From Eggerthellaceae bacterium (GTDB lineage: Bacteria; Actinomycetota; Coriobacteriia; Coriobacteriales; Eggerthellaceae), in the NCBI GenBank assembly GCA_003452695.1, contig DMNP01000239.1:1-8482 (forward strand): DNA of 8,482 bases, given 5' to 3'. The translations under genes and the position numbers were made by a program. The stretch's first letter is position 1; every line of letters begins with the position of its first letter. Below the pieces are notes generated by a model that did no database searches, had not been told where the DNA came from, and worked only from the letters and a program-made list of their open reading frames with translations. Below, in pieces: positions 7,038 to 8,482 of this stretch.

Positions 7038-8102
7038 TCATACGTTGAATTTGAAATGCATGACATCGCCGTCCTGCACGACGTAGTCCTTGCCTTCCTG
7101 TCGCAGCTTCCCAGCTTCTCGGCAGCCCTTTTCCCCTCCGAGGGCCACGTAATCCTCGTAGCTGGCAGTTTCGGCCTTTATGAAGCCGCGCTCGAAGTCG
7201 GTGTGGATGACCCCGGCGGCTTGGGGGGCCTTGGCGCCGATGGGAATGGTCCAGGCCTTGGTCTCCTTTTCGCCGCTGGTGAAGTAGCTCTGCAAGCCGA
7301 GCAGCGCATACGCCTCGCGCGCCAAACGCGCCAAGCCGCTTTCGGTCAATCCCATTTCCTCTAGGAACAAGGCCGCCTCGTCGGCTTCCATGTCCGCCAG
7401 GTCGGCTTCTATCTTGGCGCTGATGGGCACGGGGGCACAGCCGTCGATTTCCGCAAGCTTCGCGGTTACCTGGTCCTCGTCGACGTTGGCCACGTACAGG
7501 ATGGGCTTCATCGTAAGCAGGTGCAAATCGTAGACGTTGGCCTGCTCTTCTTCGGACAGTCCGAGCGTTCGGGCGCGGTGGCCTTCGTTCAAGCCGTCCA
7601 GGACTTTCTGGGCGGTTGCCAGCTTTGCGGCGGCGGCCTTGTCGCGCCGCGCTTCCTTTTCCAGGCGCGGCAGGGCCTTTTCGATGGTGGCCATGTCCGC
7701 CAGGATAAGCTCGGTCTTAATAGTCTCCACATCGCTTTGCGGGTTCACCGTGCCATCCACGTGCACCACGTCGGGGTCGCTGAAATAGCGCACCACTTCG
7801 CAGATGGCGTCCGTTTCGCGAATGTTCGCGAGGAACTGGTTTCCCAGCCCTTCGCCGCGCGACGCGCCCGCCACCAGCCCCGCGATGTCCACGAACTCCA
7901 CGGTGGCCGGAACGATTTGCGCCGGGTGGTCTATCTTGGCCAGTTCTTCCAGCCGGGCATCCGGCACGGGCACGATGCCCACGTTGGGCTCGATGGTTGC
8001 AAACGGATAGTTCGCTGCCAGCGCCCCTGCGCTCGTCAGCGCATTGAACAGCGTCGATTTGCCGACGTTGGGCAACCCGACGATACCGATGGAAAGAGCC
8101 AT
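7038..8102 (-). CDS. ychF: Redox-regulated ATPase YchF (Obg-like, OLA1 family)
   Basis: YchF is a universally conserved P-loop ATPase of the Obg superfamily that binds ribosomes and modulates stress responses. The P-loop GLPNVGKS is at residues 9-16. The G3 region is DIAGLV (72-77), carrying the hydrophobic replacement of the catalytic residue known for this family. The G4 equivalent is NVDE (206-209), the NxxE form that gives ATP rather than GTP preference. SAK (228-230) is G5. A helical coiled-coil insert spans about 125-195 and a TGS domain about 271-352 closes the protein. The 354 residues are close to the usual 360 or so. I chose the ATG at 8102 because it begins directly at the fold (MALSIGIVG) and has AAAGG about 7 nt upstream. 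An in-frame ATG at 8141 falls inside the predicted −10 hexamer and cannot be transcribed from that promoter. Confidence 0.97.
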   Translation of the reverse strand: MALSIGIVGLPNVGKSTLFNALTSAGALAANYPFATIEPNVGIVPVPDARLEELAKIDHPAQIVPATVEFVDIAGLVAGASRGEGLGNQFLANIRETDAICEVVRYFSDPDVVHVDGTVNPQSDVETIKTELILADMATIEKALPRLEKEARRDKAAAAKLATAQKVLDGLNEGHRARTLGLSEEEQANVYDLHLLTMKPILYVANVDEDQVTAKLAEIDGCAPVPISAKIEADLADMEADEAALFLEEMGLTESGLARLAREAYALLGLQSYFTSGEKETKAWTIPIGAKAPQAAGVIHTDFERGFIKAETASYEDYVALGGEKGCREAGKLRQEGKDYVVQDGDVMHFKFNV

Positions 8103-8106
8103 GGAC

Positions 8107-8162
8107 CAACCTTTCAATCTTGCGTGAACGACTCGCAACATTGTAGCGCACGCAACCTTTCA
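8107..8162. repeat. 10-bp direct repeat in the ychF promoter and leader
   Basis: The sequence caacctttca occurs at 8107-8116 (over the ychF ribosome binding site) and at 8153-8162 (inside the promoter spacer), 46 bp apart. It reads tgaaaggttg on the coding strand. It may be chance or a small duplication; no regulator is implied. Confidence 0.4.
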
Positions 8163-8168
8163 CCCCAA
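8140..8168 (-). promoter_or_regulatory. Promoter of ychF
   Basis: On the − strand the −10 is TACAAT (8145-8140, five of six to consensus). It lies 17 bp downstream of TTGGGG (8168-8163), a partial −35. Predicted initiation near 8133 gives a leader of about 30 nt to the ATG at 8102. The position excludes the longer reading-frame start at 8141. Confidence 0.65.
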
Positions 8169-8240
8169 CCGTCTTGGACGATCGGGAGGCGGTTGCCTGG
8201 GCGAGTTCGGGGCAGGTGGACAAGCGATACGACTTTCCAC

Positions 8241-8309
8241 TTAGTATAAAAAGCCATAGCTATGTACATCGCAAATTTATACTAATCGTATATTTATATA
8301 AATTCGTAT
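8241..8309. promoter_or_regulatory. AT-rich palindrome cluster (probable promoter/operator region)
   Basis: About 76% of bases 8241-8310 are A or T, in sharp contrast to the flanking genes. A perfect 10-bp inverted repeat, ttagtataaa (8241-8250) and tttatactaa (8276-8285), encloses the palindromes catagctatg (8255-8264) and atgtacat (8262-8269). A 12-bp palindrome, atttatataaat (8292-8303), follows, and tcgtat occurs at 8286-8291 and 8304-8309. Each arm of the main repeat contains TATACT, a good −10 hexamer, in opposite orientations, but no matching strong −35 was found. The layout suits a regulated promoter region for the gene or genes to the right, with dyads as protein-binding sites. Identity of any regulator is unknown. 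Confidence 0.5.
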
Positions 8310-8334
8310 GCCGCAATAGTTCTTTATCTATAGC

Positions 8335-8469
8335 ATGCTCGAGTTCATCCGCACCGCTCAGCTTGGCATCATTGAACGGCTCGAGACAAGCATTAGAACA
8401 CTCGACGATCTTAAGGGCGTCATGACGAAGATTACGGCCGACATCGAGCTAAAGGAGACTCTATGTTAA
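8335..8469 (+). CDS. Possible small ORF, 44 residues, function unknown
   Basis: The frame from ATG 8335 to TAA 8467-8469 encodes a short protein starting MLEFIRTAQLG. It is rich in Leu, Ile, Glu, Arg and Thr with a helix-like pattern (IIERLETSIRTLDDL at about 12-26) and looks protein-like rather than a GC-rich shadow frame. There is no clear Shine-Dalgarno sequence before the ATG. The same frame is open upstream only to a stop at 8317-8319, so the ORF is either a genuine small protein or the degenerate end of a larger one. I do not recognise the family. It lies directly downstream of the AT-rich palindrome cluster, and its last codons overlap another start codon at 8463. Confidence 0.35.
   Translation: MLEFIRTAQLGIIERLETSIRTLDDLKGVMTKITADIELKETLC
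8451..8465 (+). promoter_or_regulatory. Strong ribosome binding site with start codon at the window edge
   Basis: AAAGGAG (8451-8457) lies 5 nt before ATG (8463-8465), a near-ideal translation start overlapping the end of the small ORF. However, the frame from this ATG reaches TGA at 8478-8480 after five codons (MLNHC). It may be a leader peptide, a decayed gene start, or simply the coding-strand pattern of the small ORF. A perfect TTGACA hexamer (8477-8482) ends the window and might be the −35 of a further promoter. Confidence 0.35.
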
Positions 8470-8482
8470 ACCACTGTTGACA

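Noticed and set aside
6835..7086. 83-codon + strand frame spanning the ychF/permease gap
   Set aside because: It has no ribosome site or domain, and its end runs antisense into conserved ychF codons.
8174..8425. 83-codon + strand frame across the AT-rich island
   Set aside because: It runs through the palindrome cluster, has abrupt changes in composition, and conflicts with the more protein-like 44-residue frame.

Overview
The window is high-GC bacterial chromosome with long genes closely packed on both strands. Protein style, extended −10 promoters and a lipobox protein with an acidic Ala/Ser tail fit an actinobacterium, most plausibly class Coriobacteriia (Eggerthellaceae-like, gut-associated). 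That placement is inferred from sequence character and was not confirmed by a search.

Layout, left to right. Positions 1-1074 (+) are the 3' part of a RecQ-family DNA helicase whose 5' end lies outside the window. It converges on a lipoprotein peptidyl-prolyl isomerase of the PrsA/SurA parvulin type (1132-2430, −). A perfect 14-bp inverted repeat between them overlaps the recQ stop codon and probably terminates both transcripts. A 273-bp divergent intergenic region (2431-2703) holds the control regions of the isomerase gene (strong ribosome binding site, hairpin, 17-bp palindrome) and of typA (extended −10). typA/bipA (2704-4518, +) is complete and converges, with 15 bp between stop codons, on a 747-residue membrane protein (4534-6777, −). 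This protein joins a 12-helix APC-type amino acid permease to a two-helix sensor-like segment and an intact GGDEF diguanylate cyclase domain. Upstream of it, on the same strand, is ychF (7038-8102, −), a conserved ribosome-associated ATPase with its own promoter.

The right end (8146-8482) changes character. It has a strongly AT-rich stretch (about 76% A+T over 8241-8310) with several nested palindromes and a 10-bp inverted repeat. After it comes a possible 44-residue ORF that overlaps a second start codon with an excellent Shine-Dalgarno sequence.

Most of the window is conserved housekeeping (DNA repair, secreted-protein folding, ribosome-associated GTPases). The unusual items are the permease-diguanylate cyclase fusion, which could link amino acid uptake or sensing directly to c-di-GMP signalling, and the AT-rich palindrome cluster at the right edge. 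I found no CRISPR array, tRNA, rRNA, insertion sequence or phage gene.
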